A stretch of 46,308 nt of DNA from the NCBI RefSeq assembly GCF_000513135.1, contig NZ_BAUV01000035.1, positions 1 to 46,308 of the forward strand. Direction: 5' to 3'. The DNA comes from Halalkalibacter akibai JCM 9157 (GTDB lineage: Bacteria; Bacillota; Bacilli; Bacillales; Bacillaceae_D). Made by a program: the position numbers and the translations under genes. Below are positions 7,855 through 14,989 of the stretch, one piece after another. Position 1 is the first letter of the stretch, and each line of letters begins with the position of its first letter. A model generated the notes under the pieces. It was not told where the DNA came from. It worked only from the letters and a program-made list of their open reading frames with translations, and searched no databases.

Positions 7855-8082
7855 TTAGTAGTTGTACTTGTAGGAGTTGATTGACTGGAGGACATCATAG
7901 AAGCTAGTAGTAGGAATGTGTTCAATTCTCTTGGTGTTATGCTTTCTTTTTACGTAAGATAGGACTGTGTTCACATGAGGTCTTGGTTGGCCTTGGTATT
8001 CGATGTAGCTGCAGCAGGCTTGGATCTTTTCTTTGACTTCAATTACTTGTTCTTTAGTAAGGTAGTAATTGGTAGTGTTCAT
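7855..8082 (-). CDS. Hypothetical protein paired with HIRAN gene
   Basis: A 75-residue basic protein, first gene of the leftward HIRAN unit. I do not recognise it. It has YYLTKEQVIEVKEKIQ near the start and a YVKRKHNTKRIEHIPTTS core, possibly a small helical nucleic-acid-binding fold. The second ATG (8082) is chosen because AAAGGATG then has proper spacing; the first ATG falls inside that site. The promoter is TTGTAA-17-TATAAT at 8154-8126, with its -35 box inside a large palindrome. A degenerate homologue lies at 9426-9667, so the pair is a duplicated unit. Confidence 0.65.
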   Translation of the reverse strand: MNTTNYYLTKEQVIEVKEKIQACCSYIEYQGQPRPHVNTVLSYVKRKHNTKRIEHIPTTSFYDVLQSINSYKYNY

Positions 8083-8125
8083 TTGGTTCATCCTTTCTTA
8101 TCAAATGTTTTCTTTCTATAGTTAT

Positions 8126-8223
8126 ATTATACCAAACATTCGTTCTGTTTACAATACAATTTGTTAACTACAGTTAACAAATTGTATTGTTTATTTGTCA
8201 TATGGATATCTTTGGATTACAAT
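8126..8223. promoter_or_regulatory. Divergent promoters with a 19-bp-arm perfect palindrome (operator)
   Basis: Arms 8151-8169 and 8172-8190 are perfect inverted repeats around a central AC, giving a 40-base palindrome containing TTGTTAACT. The leftward promoter (TTGTAA at 8149-8154 and TATAAT at 8126-8131, 17-base spacer) has its -35 box overlapping the left arm. The rightward promoter (TTGTCA at 8195-8200, TACAAT at 8218-8223, 17-base spacer) starts 5 bases after the right arm. The position fits an operator for the Xre-type protein at 8260, repressing both directions. That it is this protein's site is inference. Confidence 0.75.
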
Positions 8224-8259
8224 AGGAACGAGAAGTCTTATAAATTGGAGGTTACTAGA

Positions 8260-8490
8260 ATGTTAACAAATAATCTGCAATTAATTATGGCGCAAAAGAA
8301 GATTAAAACTGTTACACATTTAAGTGAAATTACAGGAATTAGCAGAGGTATATTAAGTAAATTGTGGCATGAGGAACAAATGGAGACACTGAAATTAGAA
8401 ACATTGATTAGGATATGCGACAGCCTAGATATAAAACTTTCGGAGTTAGTTGAATATGAGCCAGTGGAGCAAGCTAATGGTGATAGTTAG
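8260..8490 (+). CDS. Small Xre-family (YozG-like) HTH transcriptional regulator
   Basis: A 76-residue single-domain helix-turn-helix protein of the YozG/HTH_26 type. The HTH reads VTHLSEITGISRGILSKLW (about residues 18-36), followed by LETLIRICDSLDIKLSELVEY, a classic Xre helix 4-5 block. TTGGAGG lies 8 bases before the ATG. It is divergent from the 7855/7242 pair, and the large palindrome between them is its probable operator, so autoregulation plus control of the HIRAN unit is likely. Confidence 0.88.
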   Translation: MLTNNLQLIMAQKKIKTVTHLSEITGISRGILSKLWHEEQMETLKLETLIRICDSLDIKLSELVEYEPVEQANGDS

Positions 8491-8549
8491 TTAGCTTCTT
8501 GGTTTTACTTACAAAAGAAATGAAGAAGTTGTGTCTGTGACACAGAGAG

Positions 8550-8680
8550 AATCTTTTGTTGGCCTAACTACCCAGCAGCCGGAGCTTCCATTCAGTCAAG
8601 GGCGACCGTTAGGGAGGGCGTAGCTTTACCCTTTACTGGATGGAAGCGGAGGCTAGACTATGTGGGGCCAATAAAGGATT
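8550..8680 (+). other. Unassigned 131-base structured RNA candidate
   Basis: An outer stem pairs 8550-8564 with 8666-8680: 15 of 15 bases pair if two G-U pairs are allowed. An inner stem pairs 8584-8596 with 8635-8647 (13 of 13, one G-U). A third pairs AAGGG (8598-8602) with CCCTT (8629-8633) around a GC-rich loop. AGCC/GGCT can stack between the outer two. A small hairpin TGTGTC/GACACA lies just before (8530-8544), and the outer stem is followed by TATATTTTTT, as in a terminator. G-U pairs in the two long stems favour function as RNA on the plus strand. No family recognised. Confidence 0.55.
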
Positions 8681-8797
8681 TATATTTTTTAGTCCAGGGG
8701 GTAATTAATATCTGTTTATTTAATTAAGGAAAACCTATCTTTCTCTAAATTTTTTTATTATCTTAGTTTTGAAACTCTTCCTATGCGGAAGACTTTT

Positions 8798-9025
8798 TTA
8801 ATTTACAGTATTAACTTTTTTGTATAACTGCTTTGCAAGAAGTGGCATGAACAAATTAAAATGGTCAAAAGAAAAAATGCATTCTTCTACAAAGTTATTA
8901 GTTTCAATGACAGTTAGTCCATATTTTTCGGCGTCATTAATAAGTATGCTCCTATATTGTTTCATTATTTCAGTGTTTAGAAGTAAGTATTTTTCGAGCT
9001 CATAGTTATAATTGATTATTTTCAA
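8798..9025 (-). CDS. Hypothetical protein, 75 aa
   Basis: A small, all-helical protein starting with TTG; AAAGGA lies 10 bases upstream. It has the blocks YELEKYLLLNTEIMKQYRS and NNFVEECIFSFDHF. I do not recognise it. There is no membrane segment or metal motif. It sits alone between the structured block and the decayed HIRAN copy. Confidence 0.5.
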   Translation of the reverse strand: MKIINYNYELEKYLLLNTEIMKQYRSILINDAEKYGLTVIETNNFVEECIFSFDHFNLFMPLLAKQLYKKVNTVN

Positions 9026-9116
9026 GATAGAACATTCCTTTCAAAACAATTCAAAAATTTTATAGTGTAGAGTTGATTATAACATTTTCATAAGCCTAAA
9101 ATTAGGTAAGAGCTTA

Positions 9117-9380
9117 TTAACTAAGTTGGTTTAGGTTGGAGGGTAATTTTAATTCGCTGGGATCATAATTCTGCAGGTGGTTGAGGGCGGTTTGACGTTT
9201 ACCGAAACTGACACCGGTAACTTTTGAATAGAATACTTGCATAACTATTCTCCAGGCTATTTTCATTGTTTTGCTACGAATATGTTTACTGCTTCTGATG
9301 AGATAGGCTGCGAAAGTCATTACCTTGTGACTGATTTTTTAAAATTCCTCGTTTGTATATTTTCTATTATCCTGTTTCAT
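9117..9380 (-). pseudogene. Decayed HIRAN gene copy
   Basis: The reading frame is nearly identical in places to the gene at 7242: MKQDNRKYTNEE, then a stop, then VMTFAAYLIRSSK and VTGVSFGKRQTALNHLQ. The stop codon after 13 codons, frame loss after the NYDP block and the absence of the C-terminal 100 residues make it a pseudogene. Only the N-terminal region and the first HIRAN strand remain. Confidence 0.85.
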
Positions 9381-9425
9381 TTTGAATCCCTCCAATTTAA
9401 ATGGTCGTGATATCGCTAAGGGCCA

Positions 9426-9667
9426 GCTAATACTGAAAGAGATTCGGTGGTTGTACTTGTAGAGGTTGATTGACTGTAGAACGTCATAGAAGCTAGTAGT
9501 AGGAATGTGTTCAATTCTCTTGGTGTTATGCTTTCTTTTTACATATGATATGACTGTATTCACAGGGGCCTTTGTTGGCCTTGGTATTCAATAAGTTGTA
9601 GCAAGCTTGGATCTTTTCTTAGACTTCGATAACTTGTTCCTTAGTAAGGTGTAACTGGTATGTTCAT
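9426..9667 (-). pseudogene. Decayed copy of the 75-residue HIRAN partner
   Basis: It contains SYVKRKHNTKRIEHIPTTS exactly as in the gene at 7855, followed by FYDVLQSIN. The 5' part has small indels (ATGAACATACCAG instead of the intact start region) that break the frame, and the original stop is lost so translation runs on into the next pseudogene. Confidence 0.8.
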
Positions 9668-9720
9668 TTGGTCGCCCATTTTTATTAAATATTTTCTTTC
9701 TATAAAAGATAATTGAAGTG

Positions 9721-9760
9721 AAAAACCCTAATAAACCTATACTGGTTCATTAGGGTTTTT
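9721..9760. terminator. Bidirectional terminator-like hairpin
   Basis: AAAAACCCTAATAAACC and GGTTCATTAGGGTTTTT pair over 17 positions with one mismatch, with T runs on both strands. It separates the HIRAN wreckage from the restriction cluster. Confidence 0.75.
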
Positions 9761-9806
9761 GTGTTTCGCAAAACATATCCCCATTTACGGGGTATTATCC
9801 TGCTGT

Positions 9807-9839
9807 TTGGATAAGATAAGATATCACTAAAATATCCAA
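9807..9839. promoter_or_regulatory. Inverted repeat upstream of the restriction operon
   Basis: TTGGATA (9807-9813) and TATCCAA (9833-9839) are perfect inverted arms separated by 19 bases containing GATAAG and GATATC. They lie 28 bases before the start of the HTH-like gene at 9867 and could be its autoregulatory site. Confidence 0.4.
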
Positions 9840-9866
9840 TAAATGTAACACTACTGGAGGGATACA

Positions 9867-10337
9867 GTGCGAGGAAATGAAAACGAAAAGAAAGCAATGC
9901 AATCGTTATTAGATAAAGTAATTGTTAAGCAATTTCAAGAAAACCTTTATAGGGAAATTGAAAGGTTAGGATTAAAGCAATATAAAGTAAGTGAAAAGGC
10001 TGGTAAAGGTCAGAAGGGCTTAAATAAAATGCTCACTGAAATAAGAAACGTTAAAGTCTCCAATTTGCTTCGCTACCATTTTGCTATAAATGAACTACTT
10101 AAAAATGAGAAAAGAAATGAAATTTTAGTATTAGATGATCTTATAAATGAAAACATTAAGGCAACGATGAAAGTGGCTGAAAACGCTGCTGATGCTCACA
10201 TTGAAGATTTTATTAAAGAGAATAAGGTATTCTTCCAAGGAATTATGTTTCACTTAGATCACTTTAAAACACGAAAAAATCTAAACCCAGCAGAAATTTT
10301 TCTATTAGATGACATAAAAAAAATATTAAATGATTGA
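9867..10337 (+). CDS. HTH-like protein, putative control protein of the restriction operon
   Basis: A 156-residue protein starting with GTG after TGGAGG. Residues 25-60 (LYREIERLGLKQYKVSEKAG to KGLNKMLTEIRNVKVSNLLR) look like an Xre-type helix-turn-helix. The C-terminal half is helical with no known domain. It lies 9 bases before the AlwI-like endonuclease gene, so it is in the same operon. By analogy with C proteins it may time endonuclease expression. That role is inference. Confidence 0.6.
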   Translation: MRGNENEKKAMQSLLDKVIVKQFQENLYREIERLGLKQYKVSEKAGKGQKGLNKMLTEIRNVKVSNLLRYHFAINELLKNEKRNEILVLDDLINENIKATMKVAENAADAHIEDFIKENKVFFQGIMFHLDHFKTRKNLNPAEIFLLDDIKKILND

Positions 10338-10346
10338 GGTGAATAT

Positions 10347-11954
10347 ATGTCAGAAAGGTTAGTGTGGTTTATTACAAGACCTGAACGGGACCCGAATTTT
10401 CATCCTGAGGCTTTACAAGCTCTTCAAAGTGCCACTGAAAACTTTCAAGTTGTATGGGCTAGGAATAGAGAGGTCCATAAACGATATGAAGAGGAGCTTG
10501 GCAAAATTGGAATAAAAAGAATGAATGTTAGCCATGATGGTTCTGGAGGTAGGACCTGGGTTGCAATGTTGAAAACGTTTGCTTATTGCTATGTTAATGA
10601 TGAAGGACTTATTGTTTTAACAAAAGTAGGTGAAGAAATTCTAAAAGGGAACAATGTGCGTGAGAATATTACTAAGCAAATTTTAACCTTACAGTATCCT
10701 AATGCCTATTTTCTTGAAGCGGGATTCAGACCGAAATTTAGTCAAGGGTTTAGAATTCGACCTGCTAGATTTCTTATTAAGTTAACAAATCAAGAGAGAT
10801 TAAATTACTACCTAACAAAAGAAGAAATAACTTTTTTCGTGATGACTGCTCAGAAGGATAGTCAATTGAATGAGATAACTGATAAAATCATTGAATTTCG
10901 GAGTTGTTCTCCGGAATTACAGAACGAAATGAAAAAGGAAATAGCCATTAACTTTGATCATCGAGAACGTTCAGATAAAGCTGCAAGAGACTTTTATGGA
11001 GCTCACTCTGATGTAGCTCACACGTTTATGATGATTACTGATTATACCAATTTAGTTGAATATGTTAGAGGCTCAGTATTAAGAATAGCTCCCGAATCTT
11101 CAATTGAGGTTAATGAACAAATTGAACAATTAGATTTGCGCTATCCTTTTAATACAAGATATTTAATTTCACTACAGCGGATGGCTGAAAATAATGGACT
11201 GGATGTTACAAGTTATAAAGCAAGTAAATATAGGGAAAAGAGGCCAGCTACAAACTCCGAGAAGTTTAATCGAAAAATCGAACGGATTCTAGAAAAACAT
11301 CCCGAGCCTCATGCAATGAAAGAATTCGAACTTATAGATATATTAAGTTCGGAGATTCCTCCTAGGATGGCGTCCAAGGTAGCTGCATCAATATTAGAAG
11401 AAGTCACTTATTCTGGTTTAAATGAGGATTTTGTTGAAGCCTATTTGGATGAAACGAATGATTATGAATTTGAAAATAAAACTGGAGAAATATTCAAATC
11501 CCTTGGTTTTGAAGTGGAAATGAGACCGAAGCCTATAAACGAAGTTCAGACTGAGATTGAAATACTCTTGAAATACGGAGAAGGTTACTGCGGTATTATA
11601 GACGCAAAAAATTATAAAAAGAAATTTCCGTTATCAGCTAATCTTGCTTCTCATATGGCGTCTGAATATATACCTAATTACAACGGCTATGACGCTAGAA
11701 AAGTCAAATTCTTCGGTTATGTCACGGCTTCAGAATTTAGCGGAGAAAAAAATCTTCAAAAAATTAGTGATTTGAGCAAGAGAGTTCTACCAGAACAAGA
11801 AGTTAATGGTATTATGCTAACGGCTAAAACGTTGCTTGGCTTTTTGGACTATTGCATTGAAAAAGAAATGAGTTTAGAAGAAAGAAGAAAATTGTTTGTA
11901 TCTTCAGTAGATAATAAAGCTTTTGCAAGTATAGATAGATTATTAAAGAAGTAA
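10347..11954 (+). CDS. AlwI-like type II restriction endonuclease
   Basis: A 535-residue protein that fits the AlwI family of type IIS endonucleases. It opens VWFITRPERDPNFHPEAL, a family-like N-terminal block. Near the C-terminus, TEIEILL (Glu near 404) and GIIDAKNYKKKF (Asp 418, Lys 420) form the PD-(D/E)xK nuclease core. AlwI itself cuts GGATC at a distance; the site of this enzyme cannot be read from sequence. It is followed by a small gene at 11969 and a convergent C5 methyltransferase, so the module is a complete type II system with an extra subunit. The nuclease call is firm, the family call moderate. Confidence 0.75.
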   Translation: MSERLVWFITRPERDPNFHPEALQALQSATENFQVVWARNREVHKRYEEELGKIGIKRMNVSHDGSGGRTWVAMLKTFAYCYVNDEGLIVLTKVGEEILKGNNVRENITKQILTLQYPNAYFLEAGFRPKFSQGFRIRPARFLIKLTNQERLNYYLTKEEITFFVMTAQKDSQLNEITDKIIEFRSCSPELQNEMKKEIAINFDHRERSDKAARDFYGAHSDVAHTFMMITDYTNLVEYVRGSVLRIAPESSIEVNEQIEQLDLRYPFNTRYLISLQRMAENNGLDVTSYKASKYREKRPATNSEKFNRKIERILEKHPEPHAMKEFELIDILSSEIPPRMASKVAASILEEVTYSGLNEDFVEAYLDETNDYEFENKTGEIFKSLGFEVEMRPKPINEVQTEIEILLKYGEGYCGIIDAKNYKKKFPLSANLASHMASEYIPNYNGYDARKVKFFGYVTASEFSGEKNLQKISDLSKRVLPEQEVNGIMLTAKTLLGFLDYCIEKEMSLEERRKLFVSSVDNKAFASIDRLLKK

Positions 11955-11968
11955 GGGGGAGTTATTAT

Positions 11969-12352
11969 ATGACAAGAACAGGACAGCACTTTGAAGTTGT
12001 TTTAAAAGATGCACATCTAGGTTGGGGAAAGAAAGGTAACTCCAGATCTACTGTTAATCGAAGCGAATTTGAAGTATATCTACCAATTAATTCTGATAAC
12101 GCCCGTACTTTTGATATTAAAGCTACTGAAGTTTTTGAAGCTGTGTCTGATGATGGTTATTACAGTCATAACCTAAAAGCATCAGGATCCCAAGGGCCTG
12201 GCAATCGATATGCTAAGAACTTTCAAAGTGAGGGTGATCTAAGAAAATTAGGTTACTGGCTTAAAGAACGCAGAAGTGCACAAACAGGTGATCGAATAAA
12301 AGTTGAATTTATAGGTGAGCATTCTGTTAAATTAACACATTACCCCACTTAA
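11969..12352 (+). CDS. Small restriction-module protein, possible DNA-recognition subunit
   Basis: A 127-residue protein 14 bases after the endonuclease gene, with AAGGGGGAG as ribosome site. The sequence has alternating strands (SEFEVYLPI, FDIKATEVF), then NLKASGSQGPGNRYAKNF, then a helix and GDRIKVEFIGEHSVKLTHY. The last block is like the closing strands of B3/EcoRII-N-type DNA-binding barrels. I have no firm family. It may be a specificity or DNA-binding subunit of the restriction system. Confidence 0.6.
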   Translation: MTRTGQHFEVVLKDAHLGWGKKGNSRSTVNRSEFEVYLPINSDNARTFDIKATEVFEAVSDDGYYSHNLKASGSQGPGNRYAKNFQSEGDLRKLGYWLKERRSAQTGDRIKVEFIGEHSVKLTHYPT

Positions 12353-12360
12353 TTAATATT

Positions 12361-12399
12361 AAACAAGCCAAGTTCTCAATTAGAGAGCTTGGCTTGTTT
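12361..12399. terminator. Bidirectional terminator between restriction and methyltransferase genes
   Basis: AAACAAGCCAAGTTCTC and GAGAGCTTGGCTTGTTT pair over 17 bp with one G-U and a 5-base loop. T runs on both sides serve the convergent genes. Confidence 0.9.
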
Positions 12400-13506
12400 T
12401 TAGACAGGTTGTAAGACTTTATCTTGTTTAACAAGTTCCTCAAATATCCACTTCGGGGCTACATAATCATATTCAACTCCAGCAAAAGTCTTCAAAATAG
12501 CTTCAGCAATAATTTTTGCTGCTTTTGGAGGAACAGCCATTCCAATTTGTTGACGAACTTTCTCCTTTTTCCCTTCAAATATATATTCATCAGGGAAGGT
12601 TTGAAGACGAGCTCTTTCACGATTCGTTAGTGCCCGAGGCTCATCCCAATGATAGACATGAGTACCGCCACCACCGCTTCCAGTTACTGTATAAGAGGGG
12701 TGATCAGGATGTAGCCTTTTATAGATTTGACTCATTCGAGCCCCTTTAACATTAAGTCTAAGGTCTTCTGGAATACCTTCATACCAAGCGTTTTGGCCAG
12801 GTGGTATATGCTTTAACATCTCCACTGTTTTAGCATTATGCTTTGTAAACTCATGATTAGGTGCAAATTCTAATATTGGTGGATTTTCCAAAGCTTCTTT
12901 AGATGTAACATACTTTTCTGGTGTTGTAGGGGCTGGAACTCGAAAAGTTACACCTTGGTCTTTTCTAATGCCCACTATTATTATACGGTGTCGCTTTTGA
13001 GGAACTCCATACTCTTCAAATTTATATAGATGAGGAGTAAGGTTGTAGCCTGGGCCAGCTTCGGACAATTCTTTAAGAATTTGGATAAAAGCCTTTCCTT
13101 CATTGGCGCTTTGTAATCCACCAACATTTTCAGCTATAAAAAACTTTGGCTTGTGATGCTTTAAAACTTGTACTCCATATGAATAAAGTGGTCCATATTC
13201 TCCACCCATGCCCTTATGTTCTCCAACTATACTATAATCGTTGCAAGGGAAGCCAAAGGCTAATGCATCTATTGGTGAGAGACTCTTAATATCTAATTCT
13301 TGAACTGGACCCCAAATAACAGATGGATCCTCTATATCTCCGCATATATTTCTTCTGTACGTACTGCAGGCAGATTCGTCATAATCGTTTGACCACTCGT
13401 GTGTAATCCTAAACTCTTCACCGGAAGCATCTAAAACACTTGCGCTTGTAGCACCTAAGGCAAGACCGCCAGGACCACTGAATAGTTCTCCTTTGCGAAA
13501 TATCAT
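12400..13506 (-). CDS. DNA (cytosine-5-)-methyltransferase
   Basis: A 368-residue C5 cytosine methyltransferase that should protect host DNA from the convergent endonuclease. Motif I is ELFSGPGGLALG (residues 7-18). Motif IV is GFPCNDYSIVG with catalytic Cys 88; the usual PCQ is PCN here. Motif VI is ENVGG (126-130), motif VIII is QKRHRIIIVG (170-179) and motif X is QIGMAVPP near 335. The recognition domain is between VIII and IX and includes TVTGSGGGG. The ATG at 13506 has TAGGAGG 8 bases upstream; the in-frame start at 13530 does not. Confidence 0.93.
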   Translation of the reverse strand: MIFRKGELFSGPGGLALGATSASVLDASGEEFRITHEWSNDYDESACSTYRRNICGDIEDPSVIWGPVQELDIKSLSPIDALAFGFPCNDYSIVGEHKGMGGEYGPLYSYGVQVLKHHKPKFFIAENVGGLQSANEGKAFIQILKELSEAGPGYNLTPHLYKFEEYGVPQKRHRIIIVGIRKDQGVTFRVPAPTTPEKYVTSKEALENPPILEFAPNHEFTKHNAKTVEMLKHIPPGQNAWYEGIPEDLRLNVKGARMSQIYKRLHPDHPSYTVTGSGGGGTHVYHWDEPRALTNRERARLQTFPDEYIFEGKKEKVRQQIGMAVPPKAAKIIAEAILKTFAGVEYDYVAPKWIFEELVKQDKVLQPV

Positions 13507-13653
13507 AGTGATACCTCCTATCAAAATCAAGTAATAGACTTATTATAAACCATTTTGTCGAAAAAAGCAGCGATAAGATAAAAATAAGAACATTTGTTTT
13601 ATGGCAAATATTTACCTTTCTGCTGTAGAAATTTTAGAGTTAATGAAAAGAAA

Positions 13654-13662
13654 TGATATAAT
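13654..13662 (+). promoter_or_regulatory. Extended -10 promoter of the zinc-ribbon gene
   Basis: TGATATAAT matches the TGnTATAAT extended -10 element, 34 bases before the TTG start at 13697. No good -35 box is needed or seen. Confidence 0.6.
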
Positions 13663-13696
13663 ATACAAATGAAAAACTATATTAGGTGGGATTACA

Positions 13697-13879
13697 TTGA
13701 TATGCAATGAATGCGGTGGGGTTCTCGTAGTTAAAGATGTTGAAGAAGTTCCTCAACCAGTAAAAGACAAACTTAATTATCAAAGAGTATGCGATGTTGA
13801 GTGTATAAAATGTAAGAAAGTTTATTATTCGCAACCGTATGATAGTGGTTCTAATATTAATGTAGTAAGGAAAATATAG
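13697..13879 (+). CDS. Small zinc-ribbon protein
   Basis: A 60-residue protein starting with TTG, 7 bases after TAGGTGGG. It begins ICNECGG and has CIKCKKVYY near residue 38, two CxxC knuckles that should bind one zinc. An extra VCDVEC lies between. There are no further domains. It is followed after 19 bases by the gene at 13899. Partner and role unknown; small zinc ribbons often accompany toxin-antitoxin or restriction genes. Confidence 0.6.
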   Translation: MICNECGGVLVVKDVEEVPQPVKDKLNYQRVCDVECIKCKKVYYSQPYDSGSNINVVRKI

Positions 13880-13898
13880 TCTAAGGAGGAAATGAAAA

Positions 13899-14105
13899 TT
13901 GTTAATTAAGAAAATGTATGGAATCCATAATTGGTTTTATGAAAAGAAAGAGCTTATTCCAGAAGAACATTTTGACGGGAAAGATGAATTAATAGAGAGA
14001 TATGTTATTCTCCATGAGTATGTTCCAGATATTAATGCTTATGATGTACCATATGTTGCAAAAACTATAGAAGAAGCAGAAGAAGAATTAAGACATAGTT
14101 TCTAA
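13899..14105 (+). CDS. Hypothetical acidic protein, 68 aa
   Basis: Starts with TTG, 9 bases after AAGGAGG. It is acidic and rich in Glu, with GIHNWFYEKKELIPEE and a C-terminal helix (KTIEEAEEELRHSF). Not recognised. Probably co-transcribed with the zinc-ribbon gene and ended by the terminator at 14185. Confidence 0.55.
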   Translation: MLIKKMYGIHNWFYEKKELIPEEHFDGKDELIERYVILHEYVPDINAYDVPYVAKTIEEAEEELRHSF

Positions 14106-14184
14106 TAACAACAAACATCAGCCTACAAGAAGTGTGAAATAGGATCTGTTAAACTAGAGAACTCTAATAAGGAAATTTTTTAAA

Positions 14185-14222
14185 AAAGGAATCTATTCTC
14201 ACATAGGGAATAGATTCCTTTT
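14185..14222 (+). terminator. Terminator of the small-gene pair
   Basis: AAAGGAATCTATTC and GAATAGATTCCTTT form a 14-bp perfect stem, with four T at the end of the 3' arm. Confidence 0.8.
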
Positions 14223-14558
14223 GCTTGAAGACTAACTACTGTCTACTGTATGATAGTTACAATATTTGTTATAAGTGGAAGTAATGATTTATAGAAGAAG
14301 ATCGACTCTTTAAGACATCGCTTTATAGAGAATCTGAGATACTGTTATATTTAAGAATGGGAGAAGGGAGTTTAGATAGGGTGATCTAAGACAGCTTTCC
14401 GAGGAACATAGAATGTTTTTTGTTTGTGTTAGTCGTGCAAAGAGAAGTTGCTAATTCTTGAGCTCACAAGTTCATATTATCAACAAAAGAAGGTTAATGG
14501 GAAAAATTGTTCCCTCGATCCTAAAATTCCATAGATATAACGAAAGGAGAAAACGTAA
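14223..14558. other. Gene-free stretch
   Basis: I see no supported gene or structure here. Reading frames are short and broken in all six frames, which fits decayed DNA between the small-gene pair and the HNH remnant. Confidence 0.5.
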
Positions 14559-14710
14559 ATGGGAAGTGAAAAGATTAAGAGAAATCCCCCATGGAAGCGT
14601 GATGAATTAATTCTAGCTTAGACCTATATATTGAACTTGAGCCATCTGAAATGGTATCTAGCAATGAAAAGGTTATCCCAGTTATGAGGAAAATCAAAAA
14701 ACTTGTATGA
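14559..14710 (+). pseudogene. Fragment of an HNH/McrA-like endonuclease gene
   Basis: After a good ribosome site (GAAAGGAG) the ATG frame reads GSEKIKRNPPWKRDELILA and then stops. Shifting one frame continues LDLYIELEPSEMVSSNEKVI. The motif NPPWxRDELILALDLY marks the N-terminus of a large family of bacterial HNH endonucleases. The frameshift and the loss of everything after about 50 residues, including the HNH site, make this a dead gene. Confidence 0.75.
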
Positions 14711-14883
14711 AAGATTTTAGTTTTGTTAAGTTGTCATAGAATGTTACATAGACGTAGACCATGGCTTTCTATTAATGAATTGACCAAGATCATAGCAAAA
14801 TAACTGAATATCAATAGGCTTTTAAAAAAGTCTTATTAAATTAACGGGGAGAGTTAGCAAGATACAAACCGTTAAAAACAAGA

Positions 14884-14915
14884 AAATGGCTCGATTCGTA
14901 TGAATTGAGCCATTT
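14884..14915. terminator. Terminator downstream of the Mrr-like gene
   Basis: AAATGGCTCGATTC and GAATTGAGCCATTT pair over 14 bp with one wobble. It lies about 75 bases past the end of the leftward gene at 14990. Confidence 0.65.
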
Positions 14916-14989
14916 GTATTTTGTTAAATACAAAGGTACGGATTCTATTGTATAACTCTGTTTTTGCGATAGAGACAGATTCCGTTAAT

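Larger units (their letters stand above)
9117..9708. repeat. Degenerate duplication of 7552-8120
   Basis: The block matches 7552-8120 in the same orientation, from the HIRAN core through the partner gene to the ATTTTCTTTCTATA upstream sequence. Several stretches of 20-40 bases are identical. The copies are 1.5 kb apart. The promoter and palindrome of the intact unit are not conserved beyond 9708. Confidence 0.8.

Noticed and set aside
9700-9897. 65-codon minus-strand frame
   Set aside because: It crosses the bidirectional terminator at 9721-9760 and the start of the next gene.
12424-12749. Plus-strand open frames opposite the methyltransferase
   Set aside because: They are antisense shadows of a gene with all C5 methyltransferase motifs.
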